DNA from: Hirundichthys speculiger
Lineage: Eukaryota > Chordata > Actinopteri > Beloniformes > Exocoetidae
Direction: 5' to 3'
DNA: 64,000 nucleotides
Assembly (NCBI GenBank): GCA_018398805.1
Contig: JAGFBZ010000855.1
Coordinates: 310,001-374,000 of the forward strand
The position numbers and the translations under genes are program-made. This document shows positions 23,249 through 36,260 of this stretch, piece after piece. Numbering within the stretch: position 1 is the stretch's first letter; the number at the start of each line of letters is the position of its first letter. The notes below the pieces were generated by a model. The model saw only the letters and a program-made list of their open reading frames with translations, ran no database searches and was not told where the DNA came from.

Positions 23249-26200
23249 AAAGCTTGTTTAAGTTTCCAGCCTGTGTTCTCTCTGGGGTCTTTACCTGGTA
23301 AACAGCAGAAACTTCCAAATCAGTGGAAAATATGTCTAATGGAGGGAGGACTGTTCTCATTTGCCCAGCAGTTTTACAAAGACATAAAACATTACAAGCA
23401 GCTTGGGACCACAGAGTGAACAACAAAACTGAAAGGACAAGTAGAGTACAGGTCTCAGAGAAGAACCCCAACGGTGTTTTTGGAAAATTGATCTGAGAAA
23501 ATCACCTTCATGTCTGCCATAGTGGTCGCGTGAAGCTCCGTGAGGCCACACTCCTTTCCTCTGGCTTTTTGATGTCTTAATAACCTCAGTGAATGTGAAT
23601 AAACTCACGCAGCCCTTCTTCAAGGCAAGCTAAAGATGAACATGCCTCACTCACTCTCTTTTGGTGTCAGTCTAGGTGGAGGAAGGTGATGTCGAGGAAA
23701 GCCCTGGTGAGGTAATCTTGCAAGGAATCCCCCTCCAGATGGTGCAAGGCTGTAAGAGTTTCCAGCTCCTTCAGGGAAACACAGTCATTTTAGCACACAT
23801 ACACTCGGCACATGCCAAACGATACATGACCTTTTCTAATGAATGTTAAATTGATTAAAATACAGGTTTGCTTTTGAGCATGCTCGTAACAGGCTTTTAT
23901 ACCCTGGTCTGCCTGTTAGTTGTGTGAATCTGAACTGTTTTTTCATCTTTTTTTTTGCCTGTAAATATCACAGAAGCTCCACATGAAAAAAGAATTTGAC
24001 ATCTTATTCATTGTTTTTCCCTCAGAGGGCCTCAGCTACCTCTTCAAGAAGCAGAATGCTGTGCCTCAGTTGGCTATAGAAGAAATTTGATTGATTATGT
24101 TTGTGGGTGGAAAGAGGAGGATGATGAATTCATCAAAGTGTTTTTGACTGTCGTCTCATACCTTCCTTGACATGTGTGGGAAAATGTCAAGAGGTTTGGG
24201 TAAGGTTTCACTCATGCAATCACCCACACCCCTCACTTCTGCCCCTCACACATGTGGGCACATGCACAAATAAAATAATAAAGATATGCAATGTTTTAAT
24301 TTAATATGTATGATTAATGGCTGTTCATACTTTTTTTATGTAGCATAATTAATGATGCTTTCGTTAGAAATTAATGACTAGCACCTTTCCTTCGTGCATG
24401 CACCTTAATGGCAATTTGCATTTTTAATCCCTGATGTGAGAATGAAGATATTTAACTGTCATAAAAATCCCAGGGTACGTCAGGAAGTTTTTGTCTTCTC
24501 CCTGCTTGTGGTCTTGCCTGGCAGCATCACCAGTAAACCACAAAATACAACATTCCTGCAGTTTTGACGTAAACATGGTTTGGATTTCTTGTCTACAACA
24601 CCCCAAAAACCGCTACATGACTGCTTCAGTATTTACTGTATCTCACATGGGCAGACATGATGCAAACCCATGAAAAACTGATGAAAATGTCACAATGTGA
24701 GCCTGCATTTCTAGATATACACATCTCTATCTTCACAGCTCTCTGGCACGGTCCTGCTGCCCTCTCTTTGTGCTCTGAATAACATCTTCCCGTCTTTAGA
24801 GAAAGCCTCTGATGGGCCTCTTTGACATCTATTGTTTGTGCAAGAAAATTTAGACCCCCAGCGCCTGGCCTTGCCCCTCGTCTACAATCCAGCCATGGGC
24901 AGGGCTGCCACTGTGACTAATGCCTCATAGATCTGCCTCTCAGGGTGCGCGTGTGTGTGCGTCAGAGAACGAGAGAAAGTGTAACTAATGCCCGCAGAAT
25001 GGTGTTTATACATTAGGGGGCCATTAGCAGTTTAGGAACAGCGGGGAGTGAGACAGGCATTGTTTTGGCCTCCGTCACCCTGATCACAACCAGCCACCAC
25101 CATTCCTGCAGTTTACAGAGCCATTTTTAGGCTGTTAGACAAACAAACACAAACAGGCTTCTTGGCATCCAGATCTGCAGCTTCACGTCCTGTCTGGTTT
25201 TTGGTTAAGTTGTTTAATTTCACACACTGCCACAAAGATTGCTATATGTCAGCTTGCATTCATTTCAAATTCACTTTTCTCTGAAACATCCCCATCTTAA
25301 AAGGACTGAAGTTGCTCTTTGTGTGAATCAGTAAATCTGCACACAAATGCCAATGATGGCAGTTGTGGCTCTTTAAATAAATCTAAAATGCTGTTAAGCA
25401 CAAAACCTAATTGAATGATCAGATCAAATCACACACACACACAAATGAAATGCACATTTGCAATTAAAACAAACAAAAGGAAAAAAAAAAAACACAATGA
25501 TGGTCCCATACACCCATTTACAGTGTTCATTCCAATTACACTCCCCCAGATCCTTGGACCATTTAAAGGAGCAAAACGGTTCCCATCTCTTTCTTGCCAA
25601 CTGATGCACAACTGCCAAGTTTGCTGCTGCTCTAAAACCCCATGACCACCCCAGGAGCCACCTGTAGGATCAGGACAGGGGCTTAAGTTGTTGCTCAATG
25701 TAAGCAGAAATCTGTGAGCATGAAAAAGTTTGCAGAATGGACACCAAATTAAAAGTATGTCTTTTAATAATGTCAATAAAAGATTAGTATTCAACATTGA
25801 CCAACTCAACTATAATCTTTTAACGACACAGGTGCAGCTAGAAAGGCTTGAAATATTTTGACACAGTACTTGTTTCATCAATTTGTTAAAGGAACATCAT
25901 AAGTCAGTTTCTCCTGACAGTAGTGAAGTCATAACCTGCCCCAGTTTGACTATGTTTGCAAAGTACTGGTTTGGATGACTTGGTCAGATTTAGGCATGAG
26001 CGTGAAGGTCATTTTTCTTTTATTCCTATTTTAATAAACATTTATTTTAAATTGCAAATTACCTTAGTTACAGTACTTGCGCTAATCAGCAGTTCCAAAA
26101 AGACAGTTTATAAAAGAGACTTTTGTTTCATACACTGGGAGTGTGAGCGGATAATTGTCCAATGTTCATGAAAGTATTCATTTGGGTATAATGCCAAGTT

Positions 26201-29200
26201 CACTAAAAATACATGTATGTTTAGCACCCTATATTCTTTGGTTTGGTCTTGATCGCAAAATTTGCACCTCCATGATGAAAGGGATGTGTAAATTACCAGG
26301 TTCGGCCTGGTGAGATTCCCATCATGAATTGACTCCAAAAAACACTGGGATGCCCTTCAGATCCAACAGTGACACATTTGGTTGCTGTCAGATTAATGGA
26401 CAGCAGTTCAGGCCTGAGTGAGGTTATGCAGAAATGCTTTGAATGCCGCAGACACCAATGTAAATGTTTCCAGAAGAGACAGACTGGGACAGGCTTGTGG
26501 TTTCTATGTTGACTTGTGAAGTTACTGAGTTTTTTCAAATATTTTTCAAGCCACAGGCTGCAGGTCACATGAACATGATATGCCAGGATACATAAATCAA
26601 GTTTTTGCACTAAAAAATGATGAAGCCAGGAAAAGGTTTTGATTTACATTCTTGTTCTGATTGAAAGACAGGACCAAGAACCATTAAGTACTTTTAAGGC
26701 TAAATTCACTGAAAAATGACAGTGTCATGGAAATATTAACAACACATTCACGTTTGGCACGACTGCTTTGATTAAAGTGAACTCTGTCCTGCTGGTGGGG
26801 TTTACTTGAGCATGTGTGGACATTATCACTATAACCTCAGCACCACACAAATGGACTGTGATCTCTGGGAAAGGTAGCTTTCAGTTTGTTTCCAAATGGA
26901 CCAAAAAGACTAAACCATCAGCTTAGTCAGACTGCTACTTTCTCTAGATTTTTCTGTTTTATCTCGCTTGGTCCATCTGATTTTGAAAGGCCCAAGTGAA
27001 CATCAAATTAACCAGGTCTTCTGCTGGGGTCAGACCAAAAAGTGCCAAACTTCAATGCTTCCTTAAAGGGATCCGTAAGGCATGATCTAAGGTTGTGATA
27101 TCACAGGTCTAGAATGAACTTTCAACCATGCCCCATCAGCTGGGAAGGTCAAACTGCAGCCCAACTGCAAACTGGAGACTTATATAATGATACACTTTGA
27201 TAAACTGGGTAGCTATATGATACTTCCTAAAAGTAATCAAATATTCCTCCAAATGAAATCAAATCTGATATTTAATTTCTTCTCAGAACAAACCTCTTTT
27301 GTTCTGCTTTAAGGCTAAAAAATATTCCTTTTGGGGTAACTGACTTGAACTGACAGTCCTTTTGGGTTACATTTGGTGAAGTGCCAAACATAATTATTTC
27401 TGACAGTATTAAAGGAGATCGCTTTTATTTTGTTATTGCGATAATCTTTGCAAACTATCCAGAACTGAATCTTTAAAAAGTGAAGACAAACACATCAGTG
27501 ATATGCTTACCAAGACACTTGTTTAATGAACAAACAGTGACTCAATAACTGGGACTTTCTGAAGTCAGCCAATCAAGGTCACTGGATATGCATTAAAACT
27601 CATACACAGTTGGAATCATTCATGACATTACAATTTTATCATAAAAAACATTTGTCATCAGATACACAAGTCTTGGACAATGAAACCCATACATTTGTTT
27701 TATATTATTTTACTATGCACTGCGAGGTGAAAGTTGGAAGACAAATTGTTTGTATGTAAGTGCGTGCGCACGTGTGTCAAAATGACAGAGACAGTAATGA
27801 AAGGTGTAAAAATATCATATAGCTCCAAGATAAACCCTTTCTCCCACAGTCTGACATTTACGGAGTCCTGGAGCGTGGGAGGATGTGACAGGGTTGCCCT
27901 ATACTGTGTACCCATGCACACTTCTGTGTGTATGTTGGTGTGAGTGTGTGTGTGTGTGTTTGAGGTTTCCTTCCACTGAAGAGAAAAGCTTCATTGATGC
28001 AAGAGGGTGCTCCTGTTCCCATGTCAAGTGCAGTGCAGGGTCAGAAGGAAACTCTGGATTTTTCCACAGGTACATAGCTGTGTGTGTTCGCATGTAGTAT
28101 GACGTTTTCAAGTACGCGCTTCATTCCTTGCTCAGAGGGGAAATCTGTTTTCTTGCTATGAAATGCTTAGGAGGGGGAGGGTGTCCCCTGGAAACCCAGC
28201 AGAAGGTCTATATATGTTGTCTAATTTAACGTCTGAAAGAGGTCTCAAGGACATATTTTCACATAATGATGTTTAGACTTTTTTAAGAGACTTGACGTGA
28301 TTAATCTGTTTTCATTTATATAGAGGTCATAAATATAAAACACAGGCTTTGCTTGAACTAACTTCATAAGTAAACTCTGTTATAACTGTAGAGTGCTTTA
28401 AAATCTGAGTTTTAATTACAGTGAAAACCATTGTACTACTTCGACTCATCAACACATCTTAAATATGTAATTTAAAATCTATAGATATGTATTTGTATTT
28501 TATGAGGACACAATAGGTAGAACTGTGAGAATCATGTGTTACATATTAAATGAAAGTGATTGTTGACAGCTACGTTCATCATAAAGGTGGTGTTCTCAAT
28601 GTTATATCATGAAGCTATTACCTCTAAACTTGTAGACTTACTTAGCTTTCACAGAACATTTGCATGAGTATAAAACATCAAGTTTATGAAATATCACGGC
28701 TTTTTTGTTTTATAAACCCCTGTGCTATGTATTATCAGGGCACTTTAATAGTAAAACATGACCCTTGGCAGTGTACATCTGATAAAGTTTCCCACTTCAC
28801 TCAGTGACATCATGTGCTGTTGTAATTTACTGGGTTTCAAAAAAGGAGCACTCAGCTCCTTTGCCTCTTCTGGCTCAGTGGTTTGTGACAGGCGGGCAAG
28901 TGGAGGAGCAGCCCAGTCAGTGACCCGCCATGCTTGATGTTCATCACAATGACACTGACCTACTTAACTGCCATGTCCTCCTGGATGTCAAAGAAATAAC
29001 TGTCTGACATTTGGAAGAAGGCTTGGCCAAAATTAGTCAGGAATGACAGACAATCTGCTCTACTACTGGTAACAGTTACTGGCGAAATAAAAGAGAAAAC
29101 TATAAGAATGACTTCTCAGTCAATAGCACCATTGTCTCCATGTGACTGGTGTTGCCTTTCAGAAGGTAGTTTCATTTCTGTACTCAGAGTGTTCAGAACA

Positions 29201-32200
29201 TAAACGCACGCTTAAGCAGAGGCCATCACAGCTAACGTCTTCACTTGAATCAGACACAGATTGATGGTGCTGAGGCAGAAGAGGCTCCTCCGCTTTTTAT
29301 TTAGCAAGAGGCGAATGCGGGAAGCAGTGACCCGGAGCAAAGGTCTAATCAGTGCCTGTCCCTGTCTGAGGCCCCTCTGCCTGTCAAAGTCACGTTTTAA
29401 TCACAAACATAATTTGAATATACACTAATGAATACAAATGACTCCCAGGACTCCACAAGCTGAAAGTAATAAATTATTTTCGCTGCTAACAATCGCATTC
29501 CTGAAGCCCTTTTTCAATTAGACGCCCCTGTGGAGATGATCATAGAAGGCCCACTCAAATGAAGACAAACGATGCCCCTCACATCGCCATGCGTCTGCTC
29601 CTCTGATTTAATAGCTTTCTAATTCAGTAACATCTTCGACGTGACGAGGCATGAGGCTTTTCCCCTCTCCCTACCAAGCCTTGATGAGAACGTCACTTAA
29701 TTGAAAGCAGGTGTTAATCAACCTTACTCTGATGTGGCATGTGATTTAGGAGGGAGTTTGACAAAGAGAACATCGTCCTTGCCACACAGTGACACAGACC
29801 ATTCAGTTCAAAAAGAGCCTCCTTTTGCTGCACTTGGCAGTTTTTGTAGCATCCTGCACCATTAAACTGAATATCCCATCATCCATGATCGTAAAAATTA
29901 AAAAATGGCATATTGTGCTGATAGGTAGCTTTAAGAAAGGACAGGCTCAAACAGGGAGAGATCAGAAACCCATGTTTAGTGAGGTTTTGATATATTTTTA
30001 TGAATGCTTACCAAAGTAGTCCTCAAAAATAGCAGTAAAATGTAGTTTTAATTTGTTGTGGCACGTATGTACTGTTGTTCCCTCTGGTAAAGAGCATCAG
30101 CAAAACCAAAGGTTATGTCAATTGACAACTGCTCATTTTCTCTGGCTGCTGGAGAGGTCACATGTTAATTATAGGGAATTATGGTTGTGGAAAAAGGCCT
30201 TGTCTGAGTTCTGATGATGGACTTAGTATTTGGCGCTCCAGAGCACATAAACCAGAACCTTAAAATACAATAATGTTCAACTCCGCCGGCCTTAAAGAGG
30301 GATAAATGAATAACTCTCTTCTGTTCTGCCTCTGATGTAGCTGTGTGATTAAATTAAACATATACTGACAAGGTCCCTTATTTTGATACTCCACAATACA
30401 TCATTTCCTGTCTCCTAGAATCTTTCCAGCATCACTCTGAGTTTATACTGCTGTAACAGAGCTCTTACATAGAGATCAGTTCTCCCAAACATCTTGAGTC
30501 TTTTAGAAAATTCAATATTGGAATCCTTTGCAATACATTTGAAATACCAAAATGCCTTTGGAACATAAAATTTGCACACCATCTGGAACATACTGATGAG
30601 TTGTGTGGTGTCTTCCGAATTTACCATCTCAAACCAGGAGAAAAGGAAATGACAAGAAGTCACTGGAAACTTCAGAAAATCAGACTGTTTGGACAGGGCA
30701 CCAACAGATGAAATGTAAGACCCCACTTGCTGCTCAAAACAGAAAGTCCATGGGTGAGCTCAGCAAACCTTTTTATACAACCAACTTAAGATAATTGCAC
30801 ATGAAAGTACAAAAGGGGACAGCAATCATGATTGGCTCTCTTTGACAAATATGTGGTTTTTAAAAGTCTGGAAAGCCACAAAAGTGACATCCTGTTCAAA
30901 GAGTGAATGAATGGTTCCGTGTGTGTCTGGCAGAAGACTGTCATCGCAGAGGAGCTTATGGAGTCATCTTACAAATGGCACCGTCAACAACAATGCAGAT
31001 AAATGCATTAGTTCCCATTTTAGCTCCTTATTTTTTGAACTCAACATAATAGGATGTGGATACAGCTTCATGTCCTGTTTCTTAGGAGACAAATGTCTGC
31101 TGCTATCTGTCAAGAAAGTATTTTAGACTTTTGCTCTAGTTTTGATGACATCAGCATAGGTGGCTCAACATCATTTGTTCCTTCCAATGTATGCTCACAC
31201 CCAGCGTGTTGTGACTTTAATGGACCAAAGAAAATAAACTCAGTGAGGAACTATGGACAGTGGTAAAAGCATTTACCTGCTTTCTTTTGAGAACTATTTA
31301 GATGTTGTCTGTATTTTTATCTTATCATTGGGTCACATGATATATTCTACTTTCATGCCAACAGTATTAATTACATGATTTTCACTCATTTCTTAATGTG
31401 ATAATTTATTCATATTTCATCTATGTATCTCGAAGTTAGTGTATATCAAAATCAAAACTAAAAAGACTTGTGAATATTGTAATTACATTTATGAAATCGT
31501 CATACGCACAACTGCTCATGATGGGATATGTATTGTGGCTTGTTCCTATTTTGTATAAAATGCTCTGAATCCAATAAAAGTCTAAAAAGTCTTCTTTTTA
31601 CTTTTGTCACAGCTTTAGAATAAACCAAAACTATATCATCAAATTTGTTTGAATTAGTTTTTAATTTTTTTTTTTTTTTTTTTTTTTTAGGTTTTTGTAG
31701 AGTTGATAAAAATCCCCCACTTCAAACTCAATTGATGGCCATGAAGCTCTTTCACTCAGTTGGCCAAAGACATTTTCTAACCTCTATGAATGCTCTCAAG
31801 TCTTCCTTTTTTAAATTTATTTTTCCCTTTTAGCACAACCTTAATTTTGCTTGTTGATTAGAAAAGACATTCCTGTGTTTTTTTTTTTTTTTTTTTTTTT
31901 TTCGGAGTCCAAATTGACTACGTCAAGGCCAGTTTTTGCAAACATCCTGCAGGGATGTAATTTTCAGCCATTTTGAGATTGGCTGCAGAAGCAGGCTTGC
32001 ACTTAAGCTGTTTAAATTATCTGGGGAATTGTGGCAAATGCCTGATATGCATCCAAGCCTTATCTCACTCTGCTGAACTTTTATTTCAATTTCAAGTCAG
32101 ATCCCAAAAATGACCGTGAGGTGGAAAATTCGCATGAGTGATGTATAAGAATGTACCGTTTTTCTATTTAGTCTAAGTTTTCAGCCACACATTGCCTGGT

Positions 32201-32238
32201 TTCAAATGAGGTGCTGAAACAAGCAGGTCATGAATATG
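18460..32238. other. Large intergenic interval without genes; candidate regulatory stretches
   Basis: About 13.8 kb have no recognisable exons. Simple repeats include (TTC)n at 23050-23070 and (CT)n at 23211-23237. Poly-T runs occur at 31664-31688 and 31879-31902. Several stretches are complex, repeat-free and rich in homeodomain-, TCF- or Oct-like words: about 19600-19830, 20830-21250, 24720-25110 and 28850-29780. These could be enhancers of the flanking genes, but only comparison with other fish could show it. Confidence 0.4.
23211..23237. repeat. (CT)n microsatellite
   Basis: An uninterrupted CT run is followed by a T-rich tract. Confidence 0.95.
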
Positions 32239-32560
32239 TACTGGCCAGCCATAACATTATGACCACTGACAGGTAACATGAGTAAACCTTCTGGTCTTGT
32301 TACAGGCAATGTTCTGCTGAGAAAATCTGCATCCTGTCATTGACATGAATGTTATTTTGGCACTTGCAATTATATCTAAAACCTTTTGCAGACCAGCCCC
32401 CCCCCTCCCAACATGGCAAACATGGAGACCCCAACCCAAAGATTCTATTGGGAACATCCTGGTGCCAGACACTCCTGGACACCCTCAGATGTTTGCTGTC
32501 CAGACTCTTTCAGGAGCATAAGGAAGATCTACTCAATAAAAAGAGCAATATTTCCTGATA
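32239..32560 (+). mobile_element. Tc1-like transposon remnant, internally deleted
   Basis: It begins with the well-known terminal sequence GCCAGCCATAACATTATGAC near 32245. It then jumps to transposase interior sequence (GGCAATGTTCTGCTGAGAAA) and to a late region (CATCCTGGTGCCAGACACTC). Most of the transposase is missing and the right terminal repeat is not visible. Confidence 0.65.
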
Positions 32561-32564
32561 AGAA

Positions 32565-32780
32565 AGTTCCTGGTTCTTTCAATGTGGAGTTTGCCTGTCC
32601 TCCCCATGCTGGATTTTGTCCAGGTGCTCTGGTTTCTTCCCACAGTCCAAAAATATGTATTTCTGGTAAATTGGTTATTTTAAATTGCTCATAGGAGTGA
32701 GGGTGAATGTTTGTGATTTTCCATTTAGCCTATATGTGGCCCAGTGATGGACTGGCAACCAGCTCTTAAAGGGGATTCGA
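32565..32780 (-). mobile_element. L2-like LINE/SINE tail fragment
   Basis: The motifs of the 10.3 kb tail recur in the opposite orientation: GTGGAGTTTGCCTGTCCTCC, CTGGTTTCTTCCCACAGTCC, TAAATTGCTCATAGGAGTGA and GTGATGGACTGGCAACCAGC. Divergent and non-coding. Confidence 0.6.
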
Positions 32781-32899
32781 GCCCTAGTGGTACTCTGTTG
32801 CCGGACCTCTGGCTAGCCCATAGTGTGTCCATAACGAACACTATGTCTGAACATAAGGGCATCCATAAGTGCACGGGGCTCCAAAACACCATGGGTTGC

Positions 32900-33190
32900 G
32901 GTGCGACTTTATAGCTGTGGCATCAGAATTGGAGCCATAAGGTTTGGACACTCGAGTGAGGAGGGGAGCTGAGCTATCAGCTGATCACTACTTGGTGGTA
33001 AGATTGAACAGATTGCAGGGGAGGAAGCTGAGCAGACCTAGTAGACCCAAACATATCATGAGGGTTTACTGTTATTGTCTGGCAGAAGGAACCTATCAGA
33101 AAACTCTTCCATTTCTGGGCATTGAGTGTGAATGGGTCATGTTCAGGGCCTCCATCCTTGAGGCGAGTAGAGTCTCTGTTGCTTCACACT
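32900..33190 (+). pseudogene. Non-LTR retrotransposon endonuclease remnant
   Basis: The plus-strand frame from 32944 reads DTRVRRGAELSADHYLVV, then RLQGRKLSRPSRPKHIMRVY. This is the end of an apurinic-type endonuclease domain (DH catalytic pair) and the following linker of a fish LINE. The frame decays soon after. An ATGG-type simple repeat follows at about 33215-33235. The clade cannot be named with certainty. Confidence 0.6.
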
Positions 33191-33235
33191 GAGAGGAACC
33201 AGCTGAGGTGGATGCATGGACGGATGGATGGATGG

Positions 33236-34830
33236 AAAGACCCATAGAAATACAAGCTGAAATCTGACTGAAGAGATGAGTGAAGCAACAGAGCTGGTTG
33301 GTGGTAGGTAGATGTGTCTGGAGGAACTCTGCAGCAGCAATACGTTTGTGTGTTATTTCAATACACACAGAAAAAGAAGACAGGTTTGCAGCTGTGAAAC
33401 ACCGTGAGCACAGCAGAGAGTGAGAAGATTTATTAAAAGCATAAACTCTCTTTTCTACACTTTTCTCTGGTCTTTAAATCACACTCTCTGGTTGACTGAC
33501 CCTCTGTTAATGACTTTACCACCAACTCTCTTTCCAGTCCAACACATTTTTTTGTACATATTGAAACTATGTTAGATGAACTGCAGACGACATTGTAATC
33601 TGATCATTGCACTAATACCACTGATACCATATCACTGGGGCACAATAAATGTAATCATGTTTCCTGCTTAAATCATCACTGGGTCAGTAAACCAGTGAGT
33701 ACATTTCTTTCTTTGCCTTGTGACTTAAAGTCAACAAGTTAATAAAATGATGCATCAATAAAAGGGAGTAGGGCCTTAAAGAGCTTCAGCTGATGTCGCT
33801 CTTGCGTTCACTTAAAGCAGCAACAAGGTCTGCGCAAGGAGAATTAGAAGAAAGAAGGGTGGGTATCTGGGGGATTGTGTATTTGTGTAAGTAGAGTGGT
33901 GGTAAATAAAGAGCATGAGGGCAGAGGCACTGGACATAAAGAGCAGAGCAAAAGTGAGTGAGTAAATCTGCTCTGTGGCTCCCTCAGAATCAGGTTTTTA
34001 TGTGTGCAGAGTGTGCAGTGTGTTTCCAGGGGTTTCCATGCTGTCACAAAAGGCCCCTGTGAGACCAGCTTATTTACCCTGCAGTAAACCCGAGAGGGAG
34101 TATACCCTGCAGTAAAAGTGAAGGGGGGGGCAGTGGAAGTAGATTTAGGGATGCCTACAGTTCTCTTTTCTCTGTGTGCTGTCATCAAAACTCACGTTGC
34201 TGCTCTTGCTCCATTGTTTAACTTATGTACTCAGCGTCAAAGGGTGAAATGTGTCGTACAACACACAGACAAGTTTCAGAATAGATTTTAATTAAAGAGA
34301 GAGGTATTACATTGTTCTCAGTTATTGGTTACATAGTGGCTGGTACAGTGACAAGATAATAATTTAGCATAAATAAGCAATTGTGCAATTAAGAGGTTAT
34401 TACATTTCACAATGCTATTGCATTAGCACTTGCTTGACTGTACAAGATGCATCTTCACATATGAATGCAAAATGTGCTTTTTGCTTGTTCTTTCCAAGAT
34501 GTGAGGCAGAAAACATATCAACACGATCTAAAAGAGAACTTGCACATAACAGAGAGTTAGCTATCGCTGGTAAACCAGGCGACCAGCGCTGAGTGAGGTG
34601 AGGAGATGTTCCATATGCAGTACGGAGGCTGATGGCTCTGCGTAGCCACCCACATGGCAAAGGTACGGTACTGCATGTGTCTTCTCGGCATGCTCCAAAC
34701 ACTTTGGAAGACGTTTGCAGGTAAGAAAGTTTTCTTTCTGATATTCTCCTTCAGGAGAGGGTTGCTTTCTTTACATTCCACATTTTATTCAAGTTCAAGT
34801 AATTGGGTCAAACTGCAGGCTAGGAGATCT

Positions 34831-34861
<31 letters not shown>

Positions 34862-36032
34862 AGACAGCATGCAATAAGAAAGCTGGTGTGTGTTTGTTAA
34901 GCAGCTGACTGAACAAAGCTTGCAAGCAGTGACATCCAAAGTTCAGGTTCAAACTAGCAGCTATAAATCGTCCTTGATCTGTGTCTTGGAGATGTAGCTC
35001 TGTTGCTTTGAACATCTGAAGTGACAAAGTGGAAAGTTTGTAAACCTCCTGATGTGTTTTTTTTTTTTTTTTTTTGCATTTTTGACCAAGTTTATAATAA
35101 AACAACTGTGGAATTCAGATGAAGATGGAGGATGCTACCACATAACAAATTACATTTAAAATTCCTGAAACTAATCATCTAAATTAGACTGAAGTTAGTT
35201 TTGTACATTTTACAAAAAAGAAAAAAAAAACAGAAAATCTGGATAATTAGAGATAACAATTGTCAAAATCTTTTGTAAAAGAGTGAATTGAAAAGTGATG
35301 AATTCATTCAGACATTTGTTATGTGAAATTATTCTTCCCCTCTATCAGGATGTGCAGGTTATGGTTACATGTTTAAAGGTTTTGTCGTTATAGTGTTTTT
35401 CCTTATAAAATGAGTCCAGAAAGAAAGAAAACAAGAAAGAAAGGCGGTGAACACTGAAGTTACAACTGAACTATCAACCAAAAGTTGAGATGTAACCGTC
35501 TAACCACCATCAGATGCTCTTACGTCAGTTGCTACCTCTCCATCCCTGACCGCTTGCAACAAGTGGCCTGGGGTCATTGTGAAGCAAGTGGGGAGTGTCT
35601 TTCCAAGGCACTTGATTCTTTTCATTTCTTAAGATGATGATTTGAAAAATGACTGATGACCTTTTGCTAATGACCCTTACTCCAGGGTACAAATGCACTT
35701 AACTGAAATGACAGAACATTGTTTAATTAAATGCTACTCATAAAGGTGTCAACGTAAAACTAACTTTGGTATGAGGATCTTACTGTTGTGCACTTTGATG
35801 ACATTACATGGCAGATAAAAGATATTACCAGATTTTGAATTCCATGCAGTATGTGCTAAAAATAATCACTTGTTAACAACGAAAAGATGCTGAGAAAAAG
35901 ACATCAATTTGTGACATGGAAATGGAAAAAAAAGTGTCTGAAATAGAAGGCAAATGACTAAACCTGAAAAGGCAAAACCACCTCTGTGATCTAAATTGTC
36001 ATAATCACAGCACAGAGAGCACAAACACAGAC

Positions 36033-36069
<37 letters not shown>

Positions 36070-36260
36070 TGTAATAATAATGATAATGATAAAAAAGAAT
36101 AAATAAAGTGAGTCATTGTAGCAAAACAGTGGAGAATAGATTTTATCACTGACTAAACAAACAGGAGCCAAAGGTAAAGGTATCACTCTGCTGCGATTGA
36201 CTGCACATGGCTGGACATACACAGCCTGACAACATGTAGCTGAGATGGAAGTGGAAACAT
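33236..36260. other. Intergenic and 3' UTR side of the large gene; no separate gene
   Basis: Contains poly-T tracts at 34838-34861 and 35057-35075 and an (AAT)n array at 36032-36070. The part just below 36260 must be the 3' UTR of the large minus-strand gene. A minus-strand ATTAAA near 35720 and an AATAAA near 34772 are possible polyadenylation signals. Long frames such as 35866-36417 come from the AAT repeat and the last exon in a wrong frame. Confidence 0.4.
36032..36070. repeat. (AAT)n microsatellite
   Basis: About 13 AAT units lie in the presumed 3' UTR of the large gene. Confidence 0.95.

Noticed and set aside
25429..25809. 126-codon minus-strand open frame
   Set aside because: No recognisable domain, and it runs through an A/T homopolymer; probably chance.
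30415..30726. 103-codon minus-strand open frame
   Set aside because: No domain, no splice context, no family resemblance; chance or an unidentifiable old repeat.
33844..34188. 114-codon minus-strand open frame
   Set aside because: Low-complexity Ser/Thr/Pro/Leu content with no motif or splice context.
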